Assembly: GCF_017876315.1 (NCBI RefSeq)
Contig: NZ_JAGINU010000001.1
Coordinates: 682,001 to 746,000 of the forward strand
Reading direction: 5' to 3'
From: Pseudonocardia parietis
GTDB lineage: Bacteria; Actinomycetota; Actinomycetes; Mycobacteriales; Pseudonocardiaceae
DNA length: 64,000 nt
Numbering within the stretch: the stretch's first letter is position 1; every line of letters starts with the position of its first letter. Shown here in pieces: positions 26,281 to 34,637 of this stretch. The notes under the pieces were generated by a model. The model did no database searches, was not told where the DNA came from, and was given only the letters and a program-made list of their open reading frames with translations. Made by a program: the position numbers and the translations under genes.

Positions 26281-26901
26281 GCCGGCCCGCCCGGCGGCCA
26301 CCGAGCGGCGGCACCGTTCGGGATCGTCACCGGCGTCGACGAACAGCGCGACCGCGAGCACGTCGCTCTCGGCGCGGGCCGCGTCGGCGGGGATCACGCC
26401 GCCGGTCACGAGCATCATCAGGCCGTGCCCCGACGCCCACCAGCGCAACGCCACCCGGGCGGGATCGACGTCGGCGCGGAACCGGCCGGCCTCCCGTGCC
26501 CGGCGGGCGGCGCCGATCAGCGCGCCGAACGCGTCGTCCGCGACCGCGGGGTCGTCCAGGTCGGCCGCGGCGTCGAACATGACGCGGTACAGATCCGGAT
26601 CCGCCAGCGCGTTCTCGGTGTAGGCGACGCCGAGTGCCGACAGATCGCGCACCGGGTCGTCGGTGATCTCCACGCTCGCGATCCGGGACGACAACCGCGC
26701 GAACCCCTCCTGGCGGACCGCGCGCCACAACCCGGGCATCCCGTCGAAATGCGTGTACACCGCCATCGTCGACACCCCGGTGCCGGCGACCACGCTGCGC
26801 AGGCTGACCGGCTCGCGCCTGCCCAGCATCGCGGCGGCGCGCTCGATGAGCATCGTCCGGACGGCGGCGGGTGCGGTACGGGGCACTTGCCCAGGATACA
26901 T
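26278..26901 (-). CDS. TetR family transcriptional regulator
   Basis: 207 residues starting MYPGQVPRTAPAAVRTMLIERAA. The DNA-binding helix-turn-helix is AAAMLGRREPVSLRSVVAGTGVSTMAVYTHFDGMPGLWRAV at about 20-62. The ligand domain contains the WHG-like C-terminal segment (RVALRWWASGHGLMMLVTGG) of the TetR_C33 type. TATAGC sits 6 nt before the ATG at 26901, so the mRNA is probably leaderless. It is divergent from the RidA gene with only 51 bp between starts, and the repeats between them are likely its operator. The likely target is therefore the RidA gene and itself. Confidence 0.85.
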   Translation of the reverse strand: MYPGQVPRTAPAAVRTMLIERAAAMLGRREPVSLRSVVAGTGVSTMAVYTHFDGMPGLWRAVRQEGFARLSSRIASVEITDDPVRDLSALGVAYTENALADPDLYRVMFDAAADLDDPAVADDAFGALIGAARRAREAGRFRADVDPARVALRWWASGHGLMMLVTGGVIPADAARAESDVLAVALFVDAGDDPERCRRSVAAGRAG

Positions 26902-26933
26902 AGCGCTGCTATACCTATGTTCCATAGCGCTGC
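26899..26933. promoter_or_regulatory. Repeated operator between TetR and RidA genes
   Basis: CATAGCGCTGC occurs as a direct repeat at 26899-26909 and 26923-26933, 24 bp apart centre to centre. TATAGC (minus strand, 26908-26913) and CATAGC (plus strand, 26923-26928) are -10 boxes of the divergent genes and fall inside or beside the repeats, so a bound repressor would cover both promoters. Confidence 0.55.
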
Positions 26934-26952
26934 CATGGAACGAGGAGACGTC

Positions 26953-27360
26953 ATGCCGATCGAACTGTCGAACCCGCCCGGACTCCCGCAGCCCGACCAC
27001 TACCGCCAGGTCGCGGTGGCGACCGGATCCCGGACGGTCTACGTCGCCGGGCAGGTCGCCCGCACGGCGGACGGAACACCGGTCGGGCCCGGAGATCTCG
27101 CCGCACAGGTGGAGCAGGCCTACGTCAACGTCGGCACAGCCCTGGCCGGAGTCGGTGGCAGCTTCGACGACGTCGCCAAGCTGACGATCTACCTGGTGGA
27201 CCTGGACCCGTCGAAACTCGAGGCGCTCGGCGAGGGTGTCGGCCGGGCGACGGCTCGGCTCGGCCTCGACCTGATCAAACCGGTGACGCTGCTCGGCGTC
27301 GCCGCGCTGGGCGAGCCGGATCTCCTCGTCGAGGTGGAGGCCGTCGCCGTCCTGCCGTGA
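26953..27360 (+). CDS. RidA family protein (enamine/imine deaminase-like)
   Basis: 135 residues starting MPIELSNPPGLPQPDHYRQVAVATGSRTVYVAGQVA. The YVAGQVARTADG and GGSFDDVAKLTIYLVDL segments and the closing LLGVAALGEPDLLVEVEAVAVL are typical of the YjgF/YER057c/UK114 fold, which forms trimers and hydrolyses reactive enamines and imines from PLP enzymes. The usual active-site Arg of true RidA (near the C-terminus, in a P-RA pattern) is not clearly present, so a related subfamily is likely. ATG 26953 has GAGGAG upstream; ATG 26935, 6 nt after a CATAGC box, would give a leaderless form six residues longer. Confidence 0.85.
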   Translation: MPIELSNPPGLPQPDHYRQVAVATGSRTVYVAGQVARTADGTPVGPGDLAAQVEQAYVNVGTALAGVGGSFDDVAKLTIYLVDLDPSKLEALGEGVGRATARLGLDLIKPVTLLGVAALGEPDLLVEVEAVAVLP

Positions 27361-27422
27361 CGAGGCCGGCGGGTCGTGCCGAGGCCGGCGGGGCCTGACG
27401 ACGCCGGCGGGCGCGGGACGGG

Positions 27423-28733
27423 TCAGGCGGTCGCGGGCGCCGGAACCAGCCCGCCCCGCCGGGCCAGCAGCCCGAGCACCACGGCCCCGGCCAGCGGTAC
27501 CGCCGCCAGCACCAGGAACGGCACCGCAGGTGGGAACGCGGGGTCGAGCAGCGCGCCGACGCCCGTCGATCCGATCAGCACCATCAGCCCGCCGAACGAG
27601 GCGAGCACCCCGAAGTGGGCGCCGAGCCGCCGTTCTCCCGCCAGCCTCGGGACCAGGTCCTGCGCGACCGGGACCGCGAACATCTCGCCGAAGGTCAGCA
27701 GCAGCACCATCGTGACCGCCGGGGCCAGCGCCCACCACCCCGGAAGGTCCGGCAGCAGGCGGGCCACCGCGACCACCACGAACGACGCGGCCATCAGACA
27801 GAAGCCGAGCACCACCGCGCGTCCGACGCCGAGCCGCCGGGACCATCCCGTCACCCGCAGCTGCAGCGTGATGACCAGCACGGACATCATCATGAAGAGG
27901 AAGCCGAGCGCCGCCGTCCGGTCGATGCGCTCCAGCTCGGCGGGCAACGCCAGGTAGAGCTGGTTGTAGGTGAGCAGCCATCCCGAGTAGCCGGCCGCGA
28001 AGATCATGAACCGACGGTTCCCGAGCACATCGCCCCAGCCGGCCAGGATCGGGTGCCCGGCCTGGTCCGCCGTCCGCAGCGGCAGCCAGCGCCAGTGCGC
28101 GATCCCGACCAGGACGAATCCGAACGCCGCCACCAGGCAGGCGCTGCGGAAGTCGACGAGCAGCAGCGCCGTCCCGACCAGTGGGCCGGTGACCGTCCCG
28201 ACCTGGCCTGCGACGGCGAACATCGCGAACACCTCGGTCCGGGCCGGTCCCTCGCCCGCCCGCTCGCGCACGCCGGCCTCGCGGGCGAGCGAGGACTCCA
28301 CCGCCGGGGAGAACAGCGCCGCGGCGAACCCGGTGAGCAGTGCACCGCCGATCACGGCCGGCAGCGTCCCGGCGGCGCCCAGCAGGATGAACCCGATCAC
28401 TCGCAGGGCGCAGCCGACCAGCACGACCGGCTTGGCTCCGTAGCGATCGGTCAGCGCGCCGCCGACGACGAACAGGCCCTGCTGGCTGAACGTCCGCAGC
28501 CCCAGCACCAGCCCGACGGCCGCCGCGGCGAGCCCGAGATCCTCCGCGAGGTGCGTCGCCAGGTACGGGAGCACCATGTAGAAGCCCACGTTGAAGGCCA
28601 ACTGCGTCGAGATCAGCAGTTTCATGACCGGGGGCAGGGCACCGAACCGGGCCCAGCGACCCGTGCGCGGCGCGGCGGGCGGACGCGGATCCGACTCGGG
28701 GTCGGCCGGTCGGCGGAGCAGGCTGCGGAGCAC
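27423..28733 (-). CDS. MFS transporter (drug-efflux type)
   Basis: 436 residues with about 12 membrane helices from residue 33 on. The cytoplasmic loop between helices 2 and 3 reads GGALTDRYGAKPVVLVG, the major-facilitator motif A, and a second, weaker copy (TGWSRRLGVGRAVVLG) is found in the other half. The N-terminal 30 residues are Arg/Pro-rich and cytoplasmic. The substrate is unknown; the overall pattern resembles multidrug efflux proteins of the MdtH type. TAACAC lies 6 nt before GTG 28733 (leaderless type). It is divergent from the peptide-transporter operon. Confidence 0.8.
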   Translation of the reverse strand: MLRSLLRRPADPESDPRPPAAPRTGRWARFGALPPVMKLLISTQLAFNVGFYMVLPYLATHLAEDLGLAAAAVGLVLGLRTFSQQGLFVVGGALTDRYGAKPVVLVGCALRVIGFILLGAAGTLPAVIGGALLTGFAAALFSPAVESSLAREAGVRERAGEGPARTEVFAMFAVAGQVGTVTGPLVGTALLLVDFRSACLVAAFGFVLVGIAHWRWLPLRTADQAGHPILAGWGDVLGNRRFMIFAAGYSGWLLTYNQLYLALPAELERIDRTAALGFLFMMMSVLVITLQLRVTGWSRRLGVGRAVVLGFCLMAASFVVVAVARLLPDLPGWWALAPAVTMVLLLTFGEMFAVPVAQDLVPRLAGERRLGAHFGVLASFGGLMVLIGSTGVGALLDPAFPPAVPFLVLAAVPLAGAVVLGLLARRGGLVPAPATA

Positions 28734-28887
28734 CAGGAAGTGTTACCAGTTCATGTGTTGCAGCCGCGACTCGATGGCAGTAAGCACATATGCGCACTGA
28801 CGCACTTGCTTGACCAGTTGCTCACTCTTTCCGAGGATCTTCCGGGCGCCGGGTGACATCCCGTCGAGGCGCCGGAGAGGAATCCCC

Positions 28888-30447
28888 ATGCCCGCCGAAC
28901 CGGCTGCCGTGGCTCGACACCGTCGTCCCCGCTTCCGCATCGCCGCCGCCCTCGCGGCGAGCGCGGCGGTCCTCGTCGCCTGCGGCGGGCCCGACGCCGG
29001 GACCGGCCAGGTCGTCCCGGACGCGCAGATCACCCTCGCCATGGCGTTCGGGCCCGCCGCCGGCTACGCGATCGACACCGACGACGCGTTCGTGCTCTCG
29101 CAGCTGGGGGTGACCGAGTCGCTCGTCGCGTCCGGCCCGGACGGCCAGGCACGCCCCGCGCTGGCCACGGCCTGGGAGCAACAGGCCGACCCGAGGGTCT
29201 GGCGGTTCGAGCTGCGGCCGGGCGTGAGGTTCCAGAACGGTGAGCCGCTCACCGGCGAGGCCGTCGCGACGGCGCTGAACCGGCTGGCCGGTACCGAGGC
29301 ACCGCCGCGCGCGATCAGGGGCATCGGGCTGAACGTCGCCGCCGACGGCGCGGCCGCCGTCCGCGTCACGACCACGGAGCCCGACCCGATCCTGCCGCTG
29401 CGCCTGAGCGGCGCGAACACCGGGATCCTCGCCCCCTCGGCGTACGCGTCCACCCCGCCGGCGGTGCAGGGCACCGGCACCGGTCCCATGACGATCACCG
29501 AGCTGAACGGCACCCAGTCGGCGACGCTGCAGCGTAACGACACCTACTGGGGTGAGCGGCCGCTGCTCGCCGGGGTGACCGCGAACTTCGTTCCGGACCC
29601 GTCCGCCCGTGCGCTGGCCCTGCGTGCCGGTGACGCCGACATCGCGCAGGAGCTCCCCGAGGCGGCCGCGCTGGAGTTCACCGGCGACCAGTACGTCAAC
29701 GAGACCGTCGCCGCGCCGCGGACGGCGTCACTGCTGCTCAACCAGTCGCGCGCCCCGTTCGCCGACATCCGGGTGCGCCGGGCCGTCGCCGCCGCGATCG
29801 ACCGCACGGCACTCGGGGAACAGGCGCTCGCCGGTTCCGCGGTCCCGGCCTCGGAGCTGTTCGGCCCGGCGGTGACCTGGGGGTCGCAGGACGCCCCGCC
29901 GCCGGCCGACCCGGCCCGCGCCCGCCAGCTGCTCGAGGAGGCGGGCTTCGGCCCGGGCAACCCGTTGCGGGTGGAGCTCGGCACCTACCCCAACCGGCCG
30001 GAGCTGCCGACCCTGGCGACCGCGATCCAGGAGATGCTGCGCGCCGCCGGGATCGAGGCGACCATCCGGGTCGGGGACTACGACGCCCGTGAGCCCGAGC
30101 TGCTGGCCGGCGACTACGACATGTACCTCGCCTCCCGCAGCTACCTGCTCGACGTGCCGGACGCGGGCGCGACGCTGCAGAGCGACTACAGCTGCGCCGG
30201 CTCGTACAACATCAACCGGTACTGCTCACCCGAGTTCGACGCGCTGCTCGCACCGCTCGCCACCCGGACCGACCCGGCCGCCCGACAGGAGGTCTTCCGG
30301 CAGGCCGCCGCGAAGCTGACCGCGGACGTCGTCGGTGTTCCGCTGGTGCACACCCGCGCGAACGGGGTGGGCGACCAGGTCACCGGCTACACGGTCGACC
30401 CGCTGGCGAAGACGCTCGTCGTACCCGGGCTGGCGAAGACGGGGTGA
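28888..30447 (+). CDS. ABC transporter substrate-binding lipoprotein (family 5, peptide/nickel type)
   Basis: 519 residues starting MPAEPAAVARHRRPRFR, with GGAGAGGAA upstream. The signal peptide ends in the lipobox VLVACGG (Cys about 33), so the protein is lipid-anchored outside the cell. The mature part has the SBP_bac_5 order: TESLVASGPDGQARPALATAWEQ, then VWRFELRPGVRFQNGEPLTGEAVATALNRL, DPSARALALRAGDADIAQELP, IRVRRAVAAAIDRTALGEQ, and PARARQLLEEAGF. Such proteins bind peptides, nickel chelates or opine-type metallophores. It is the first gene of a three-gene operon with two permeases; the stop overlaps the next start. Confidence 0.88.
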   Translation: MPAEPAAVARHRRPRFRIAAALAASAAVLVACGGPDAGTGQVVPDAQITLAMAFGPAAGYAIDTDDAFVLSQLGVTESLVASGPDGQARPALATAWEQQADPRVWRFELRPGVRFQNGEPLTGEAVATALNRLAGTEAPPRAIRGIGLNVAADGAAAVRVTTTEPDPILPLRLSGANTGILAPSAYASTPPAVQGTGTGPMTITELNGTQSATLQRNDTYWGERPLLAGVTANFVPDPSARALALRAGDADIAQELPEAAALEFTGDQYVNETVAAPRTASLLLNQSRAPFADIRVRRAVAAAIDRTALGEQALAGSAVPASELFGPAVTWGSQDAPPPADPARARQLLEEAGFGPGNPLRVELGTYPNRPELPTLATAIQEMLRAAGIEATIRVGDYDAREPELLAGDYDMYLASRSYLLDVPDAGATLQSDYSCAGSYNINRYCSPEFDALLAPLATRTDPAARQEVFRQAAAKLTADVVGVPLVHTRANGVGDQVTGYTVDPLAKTLVVPGLAKTG

Positions 30448-31385
30448 CGGCGCTCCTGCTCCGGCGCCTGCTGGCCCTGCCGCTGGTCGTCGTGGCCGCG
30501 GCCGTGCTGGTGTTCCTGCTGCCCCGGGTCTCCGGTCAGGACACGGCGCTGTCGATCCTGCGCAGCCGTACCGGCGAGGCCGACCCGGACCCGGCCGTCC
30601 TCGCCGCGCTGCGCGAGCAGTTCGGTCTCGACGGCAGCTGGTGGGACCAGTTCACCGCCTGGGGCGGCGCACTGCTCACCGGCGACCTCGGGATCTCCTA
30701 CGCCGCCCGGACCCCGGTCGCCGATCTGCTCTGGCCGGCACTGGGGGTCTCGTTGACGCTGACGGTCGCCGCGCTCGTCGTCGCCGGGCTCGCCGGCATC
30801 CCGGCCGGTGTGCACGCCGCCCGCCGGCCGGGCGGACCACTCGACCGCACGCTGACCGCCGGGTCGGTGCTCGGGGTCGCGGTGCCCGAGTTCGTACTCG
30901 GCACGGTGCTCGTGCTGACGTTCGCGGTGGCCATCCCGGTGCTGCCTGCGACCGGCTGGGGGACGGCCGCGCAGGCGGTGCTCCCGGTCCTCACTCTCGC
31001 CGCGTTCCCGGCCGCTCTCGCCGCCCAGCTGGTGCGGGCCGAGACCATGGACGTCCTCGGGCGGGCGCACGTGACCGTCGCCCGGTCGAAGGGGCTGTCG
31101 GACCGCGTCGTGCTCTGGCGGCACGGCGGACGGCTCGCGCTGACCTCGGTGACGTCGATGTCCGGGCTGCTGCTGGGCGGGCTGCTGGGCGGCTCGGTCG
31201 TCGTCGAGGTGCTCTTCGCGGTTCCCGGCCTCGGCCGCCTGCTCTACGACGCCGTGCTCGGCCAGGACCTGCCGGTGATCCAGGCCGGGCTGCTCGTGAT
31301 CATCGTGCTGGCCGCGCTGGCGGGCATCGTCGCCGAGCTGGTCGCGCTGGCGCTCGATCCGGTCGCCCGGAGTGCGGTCCGATGA
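30444..31385 (+). CDS. ABC transporter permease (DppB/NikB type)
   Basis: 313 residues starting at GTG 30444 (GTGA overlap). An N-terminal helix (RRLLALPLVVVAAAVLVFLLPR) is followed by a periplasmic region with REQFGLDGSWWDQFTAWGGALLTGDLG, then five more helices. The EAA loop that contacts the ATPase is the segment VTVARSKGLSDRVVLWRHGGRLAL. DppB-type proteins pair with a DppC-type permease, here the next gene. The stop overlaps that gene's ATG. Confidence 0.88.
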   Translation: MTALLLRRLLALPLVVVAAAVLVFLLPRVSGQDTALSILRSRTGEADPDPAVLAALREQFGLDGSWWDQFTAWGGALLTGDLGISYAARTPVADLLWPALGVSLTLTVAALVVAGLAGIPAGVHAARRPGGPLDRTLTAGSVLGVAVPEFVLGTVLVLTFAVAIPVLPATGWGTAAQAVLPVLTLAAFPAALAAQLVRAETMDVLGRAHVTVARSKGLSDRVVLWRHGGRLALTSVTSMSGLLLGGLLGGSVVVEVLFAVPGLGRLLYDAVLGQDLPVIQAGLLVIIVLAALAGIVAELVALALDPVARSAVR

Positions 31386-32242
31386 GCGCCGAGGTGGTCG
31401 CCGAGCACGGGTACGCCGCCCGCGGGTGGACCCGGCGGATGCAGCGCCCGTTGCAGATCGGTGCGGTCGCGCTGCTGGGCGTGCTCGTGCTCCTCGCGCT
31501 GCTACCGTTCGACCCCACCACGAACGACCTGTCCCAGCGTTTCGCCGGACCGTCGCTCGAACACCCGCTCGGCACCGACCAGCTCGGCCGGGACCTGCTC
31601 GCCCGGCTCGCGGCCGGGGCGCGGATCTCGGTCGGGTTCACCCTGGTCGCGCTGGCGGTCTGCGCGGTGACCGGGACGCTCCTCGGGGTGCTGGCGGGCT
31701 GGGTGGGGCGCGCGGTCGGGCAGCTGTTCCAGCGGGTGATCGACGTCCTCGTCGCGATCCCGGCGATCCTGATCGGCCTGATCGTCGTCGCCGCATCGGG
31801 TGGCGCACCGGGGCTCGGGTCGCTGCTGCTGGCGATCGTCGTCACGGGCTGGACCCCGTTCGCCCGGCTCACCCACCAGCTCGTGGTGCGGGAGCGGTCC
31901 CGTGAGTACGTCGAGGGTGCACTCGCGATCGGGGCCGGCCCGGCCCGGATCGCGTTCCGGCACGTACTGCCGAACCTGAGCAGGCCACTGCTGTCGCACC
32001 TGTGCCTGCGGTTCGCGAACGTCCTGCTCACGGTGGCCGGACTGTCGTTCCTCGGGCTCGGCCCGCAGCCCCCGACACCGGAGTGGGGCGCGATGCTCGC
32101 CGAGGGGCGCCAGTTCATGTTCAACGCGCCGCAGCTCGTGGTGCTGCCCGCCGTGGCCGTCGTCGGGACGGCCCTGGTGGTGACCGGGATCGGCCGGGCG
32201 CTCGAACGCCGTCGGTCGACCGGACCGACCGGGCAGTTCTGA
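31382..32242 (+). CDS. ABC transporter permease (DppC/NikC type)
   Basis: 286 residues starting MSAEVVAEHGYAARGW. The N-terminal extension and first helix are followed by EHPLGTDQLGRDLLARLAAGARISV, the hallmark of DppC/NikC proteins. Further helices carry the EAA loop REYVEGALAIGAGPARIAFRHVLPN, followed by the conserved GLSFLGLGPQPPTPEWGAML. No ATPase (DppD/DppF type) follows; the downstream gene is a dioxygenase, so the importer must borrow ATPases encoded elsewhere or be incomplete. ATG 31382 overlaps the preceding stop. Confidence 0.88.
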   Translation: MSAEVVAEHGYAARGWTRRMQRPLQIGAVALLGVLVLLALLPFDPTTNDLSQRFAGPSLEHPLGTDQLGRDLLARLAAGARISVGFTLVALAVCAVTGTLLGVLAGWVGRAVGQLFQRVIDVLVAIPAILIGLIVVAASGGAPGLGSLLLAIVVTGWTPFARLTHQLVVRERSREYVEGALAIGAGPARIAFRHVLPNLSRPLLSHLCLRFANVLLTVAGLSFLGLGPQPPTPEWGAMLAEGRQFMFNAPQLVVLPAVAVVGTALVVTGIGRALERRRSTGPTGQF

Positions 32243-32300
32243 CATCGCTTCGTTCCTGCCAGACTTGTGCGGATACGTAGACGATGCAGGAGGACGTGAC

Positions 32301-33110
32301 GTGGCGCAGACCGGTGCGGACGGACGACGGCGGGGCGAGGCCCGACCCGAGCTGAAGGGGCTGGTGGACGAGACCGGGGTGGTGCCGCGCACGGCGTCGC
32401 TCGACGCCGCCCGGACCGTGCTGGCCGAGGACGGCGTGGTGCGGATCCCGGACGTCGGGAACGACCCGGAGGTGCTGGTCGTCGCGGCGGCACACCTGCT
32501 CGGCGGGCGGTTGCGGGAGCTGTTCGGGATCCGGCCGCAGGGCGGCACCGACTCGCCCGTCCTCGGTCTGCACAACGACGGCGCCTATCTCGAGGGCGAC
32601 GTCCACGGGCGGACCGTGCGGCTGCGTGACCCCGACGAGGACTTCCTGCTGATGCACTGCTCGGTACCGGCGCCGTCCGGCGGGGACTCGGTCCTCGTCG
32701 ACGGCTACGCGCTCGTCGATCGGCTTGCCGTCGACCACCCGGACCTGCACGCGTTCCTGACCGGAGCCGACACCGACTTCTTCGGCGCCCGGGTGAACCC
32801 GCCGCGGGGCGTACCGGACACCCCGTTGCTGCGCCGGATGGTCGAGTACACCCGGGGCGGGCGGCGCACGGTGCGGGCCAGCGACTATGCGCTGCCGGTA
32901 CCCCGGGTGCCGGAGTGGGACGAGCACCTGGACCGCATCGAGGAGTACGCGGACCTGCTCGCGACGGCGTTCGACGCGGCACCGCGGTTCCGGCTGGAGG
33001 CCGGTGACCTGCTGGTCCTGGACAACTACCGCTTCCTGCACGGCCGGGACGCCTTCAGCGGCTCCCGCACCCTGCACGTGCTGTCGGTCCGGACGACGGA
33101 GGCCTTCTAG
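32301..33110 (+). CDS. TauD/TfdA family Fe(II)/2-oxoglutarate dioxygenase
   Basis: 269 residues starting MAQTGADGRRRGEARPELKG, with AGGAGG upstream of GTG 32301. The metal-binding facial triad is visible: LHNDGAY (His and Asp at about 91-93) and the distal His in YRFLHGRDAF (about 249), with the 2-oxoglutarate-anchoring Arg in SGSRTLHVLSVR. The size and HxD...H layout match TauD/TfdA or the catalytic domain of gamma-butyrobetaine hydroxylase-like enzymes. The substrate is unknown. It begins 58 bp after the permease gene and could share its transcript, suggesting it acts on the imported compound. A terminator hairpin follows. Confidence 0.8.
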   Translation: MAQTGADGRRRGEARPELKGLVDETGVVPRTASLDAARTVLAEDGVVRIPDVGNDPEVLVVAAAHLLGGRLRELFGIRPQGGTDSPVLGLHNDGAYLEGDVHGRTVRLRDPDEDFLLMHCSVPAPSGGDSVLVDGYALVDRLAVDHPDLHAFLTGADTDFFGARVNPPRGVPDTPLLRRMVEYTRGGRRTVRASDYALPVPRVPEWDEHLDRIEEYADLLATAFDAAPRFRLEAGDLLVLDNYRFLHGRDAFSGSRTLHVLSVRTTEAF

Positions 33111-33118
33111 GCCCTTGG

Positions 33119-33150
33119 GTGGTTGTCGCGGTGCGAGCCGCGACAACCAC
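33119..33150. terminator. Bidirectional terminator palindrome
   Basis: A 13-bp perfect stem (GTGGTTGTCGCGG and its complement CCGCGACAACCAC) with a 6-nt loop lies between two converging genes, ending just before the flavohaemoglobin stop at 33153. Its outer arm (GGTTGT) resembles the palindrome at 2654-2698. Confidence 0.7.
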
Positions 33151-33152
33151 GC

Positions 33153-34325
33153 CTAGTCCATGGTGAACGGGTCGTAGGTGATCCGATCCAGCGGAGTACC
33201 GGCCACCAGCATCCGCGACACCGTCGAACGGATCATCGCCGGCGAGCCGCACACCAGCGCGTCGTGGTCGCTCCACGCGCCGAAGCGGGTCACGACGTCG
33301 GCCAGGGTTCCGACCTCGGCGCCGGACGGCTCGTCCTCGTGCTCGACCACCGGGATGACGTCCAGCCACGGGTAGCTGTACGAGAGCTTGCGCAGCGAGG
33401 CGAAGTCGTAGAGGTCCTCCCAGGTGCGCCCGCCGACGAAGACCTGGGTGCGCGGCGGACGTGGCCGCTGGCGCACTTCGTCGAGCAGCGCCTTCATCGG
33501 CGCGACGCCGGTACCGCCTGCGACCATCAGCAGCTCGCGGTCGCTGCCCTGCGGGACGGCCATCCGGCCCATCGGCGGGCCGACCCGCCAGGTCTCGCCG
33601 ACCTGGCTGTGCGCGACGATCGCCCGGCTCACCCAGCCGTTCTCGACCGCGCGGACGTGGAACTCGATCGTCCCGTCGTGGCGCGGGGCGTTCGCCGGGG
33701 ACAGGTAGCGCCACAGTCGCGGGCGGTGCGGTGTCTCGACCGAGACGTACTGACCGGCCTGGTAGGGCACCGGCTGGTCGGTCGCGACGGTGACGACGGC
33801 GATGTCCCAGCCGATCCGCCGGTGGTCGACCACCCGGCCCAGCCACGACGCCGGGCCGCGCTCGGCGGCGGCGGCCCGCTGCATGGCGTCGGCGACGATG
33901 CCGTAGGCCCCGGTCCAGGCCTTCTCGACGTCCGGGGTCCAGTTCCGGCCGGAGTAGGCGGCGATGGCCGAGAACAGCGCGTGCCCGACCGCGTCGTAGT
34001 GCTGGGACAGGACACCGAACTTGCGATGGTCGCGGCCGAGCTGCTGCAGGAACGGAGCCAGGTCGTCCGGCTGGTCGATCATCTGCACGACGTGCACGAG
34101 CGCGCGGAGCAGCCGGCTGCGCTGCACCTCCATGTTGACCGGGAACAGGTCGCGGGTCTCCGGGGCGCGGCTGAACAGCGTCGCGTAGAAGACCTTGCCG
34201 ACCTCGTCGATGTTCGGCTCGACGACCGCGAAACTGGACCGGAGGATTTCGACGGTCCGGCCCGCCTCCGAAGCGGGGCGTCGCGGCGGGGCGACGTCGC
34301 CGGCGATCAGCTGATCAGCAGACAT
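33153..34325 (-). CDS. Type II flavohaemoglobin-like protein (globin plus FAD/NAD reductase)
   Basis: 390 residues. The N-terminal globin domain (about 20-155) has the proximal His in LGRDHRKFGV (His100). The reductase half starts near 160 (GRVVDHRRIGWDIAVVTV) with FAD-binding PYQAGQYVSVETPHRPRLWRYLSPAN, a variant of the usual RxYS motif, and the NAD(P)-binding VAGGTGVAPMKALLDEV and VCGSPAMIRS. The changed FAD motif fits the type II flavohaemoglobins, of which mycobacterial Rv0385 is the example and which lies beside clpB there too. Type I enzymes detoxify NO; type II are proposed to be D-lactate-linked. It is divergent from the PPOX gene upstream of clpB. Confidence 0.85.
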   Translation of the reverse strand: MSADQLIAGDVAPPRRPASEAGRTVEILRSSFAVVEPNIDEVGKVFYATLFSRAPETRDLFPVNMEVQRSRLLRALVHVVQMIDQPDDLAPFLQQLGRDHRKFGVLSQHYDAVGHALFSAIAAYSGRNWTPDVEKAWTGAYGIVADAMQRAAAAERGPASWLGRVVDHRRIGWDIAVVTVATDQPVPYQAGQYVSVETPHRPRLWRYLSPANAPRHDGTIEFHVRAVENGWVSRAIVAHSQVGETWRVGPPMGRMAVPQGSDRELLMVAGGTGVAPMKALLDEVRQRPRPPRTQVFVGGRTWEDLYDFASLRKLSYSYPWLDVIPVVEHEDEPSGAEVGTLADVVTRFGAWSDHDALVCGSPAMIRSTVSRMLVAGTPLDRITYDPFTMD

Positions 34326-34637
34326 GCCTGGCGGACACTCTCCTCGGTCGTGCTCCGTGCCGCGGTGATACCGAGCGTCAACGCCCGATCACCGCCGGTT
34401 AGGGTACGCGAGCTACTCCGCCCGGCCGAACGGCATACGGCGATCAGCCCACTGAGCGGTAGTGAGCGGATACGCATGGTCACGGATCATCCGTTCGGGG
34501 ACGGGGACACTCGTCATGGCGTGGGGGGCGCCGCGCCAAGGATAGCGCCCATCCGCCGGAATGCCGACGTGGCGGTGCGGCAGCGGAGGTCCCGTGCTCG
34601 TTTGGTCCTCGGCGTCCCGGATGGCACGGTGTCGTGC
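34326..34637. promoter_or_regulatory. Divergent promoter region with sigma-70-type promoter for the PPOX gene
   Basis: TTGGTC at 34602-34607 and CACGGT at 34625-34630 form a -35/-10 pair with a 17-bp spacer. CACGGT is 7 nt before GTG 34638, fitting a leaderless start. The rest of the 312-bp region must contain the flavohaemoglobin promoter, which I cannot place. I see no gene in it. Confidence 0.5.

Noticed and set aside
30335..31381. N-terminal extension of the DppC-type permease frame across the DppB gene
   Set aside because: Arg-rich shadow translation; the DppB-type permease in the other frame is clearly the real product and DppC starts at ATG 31382.
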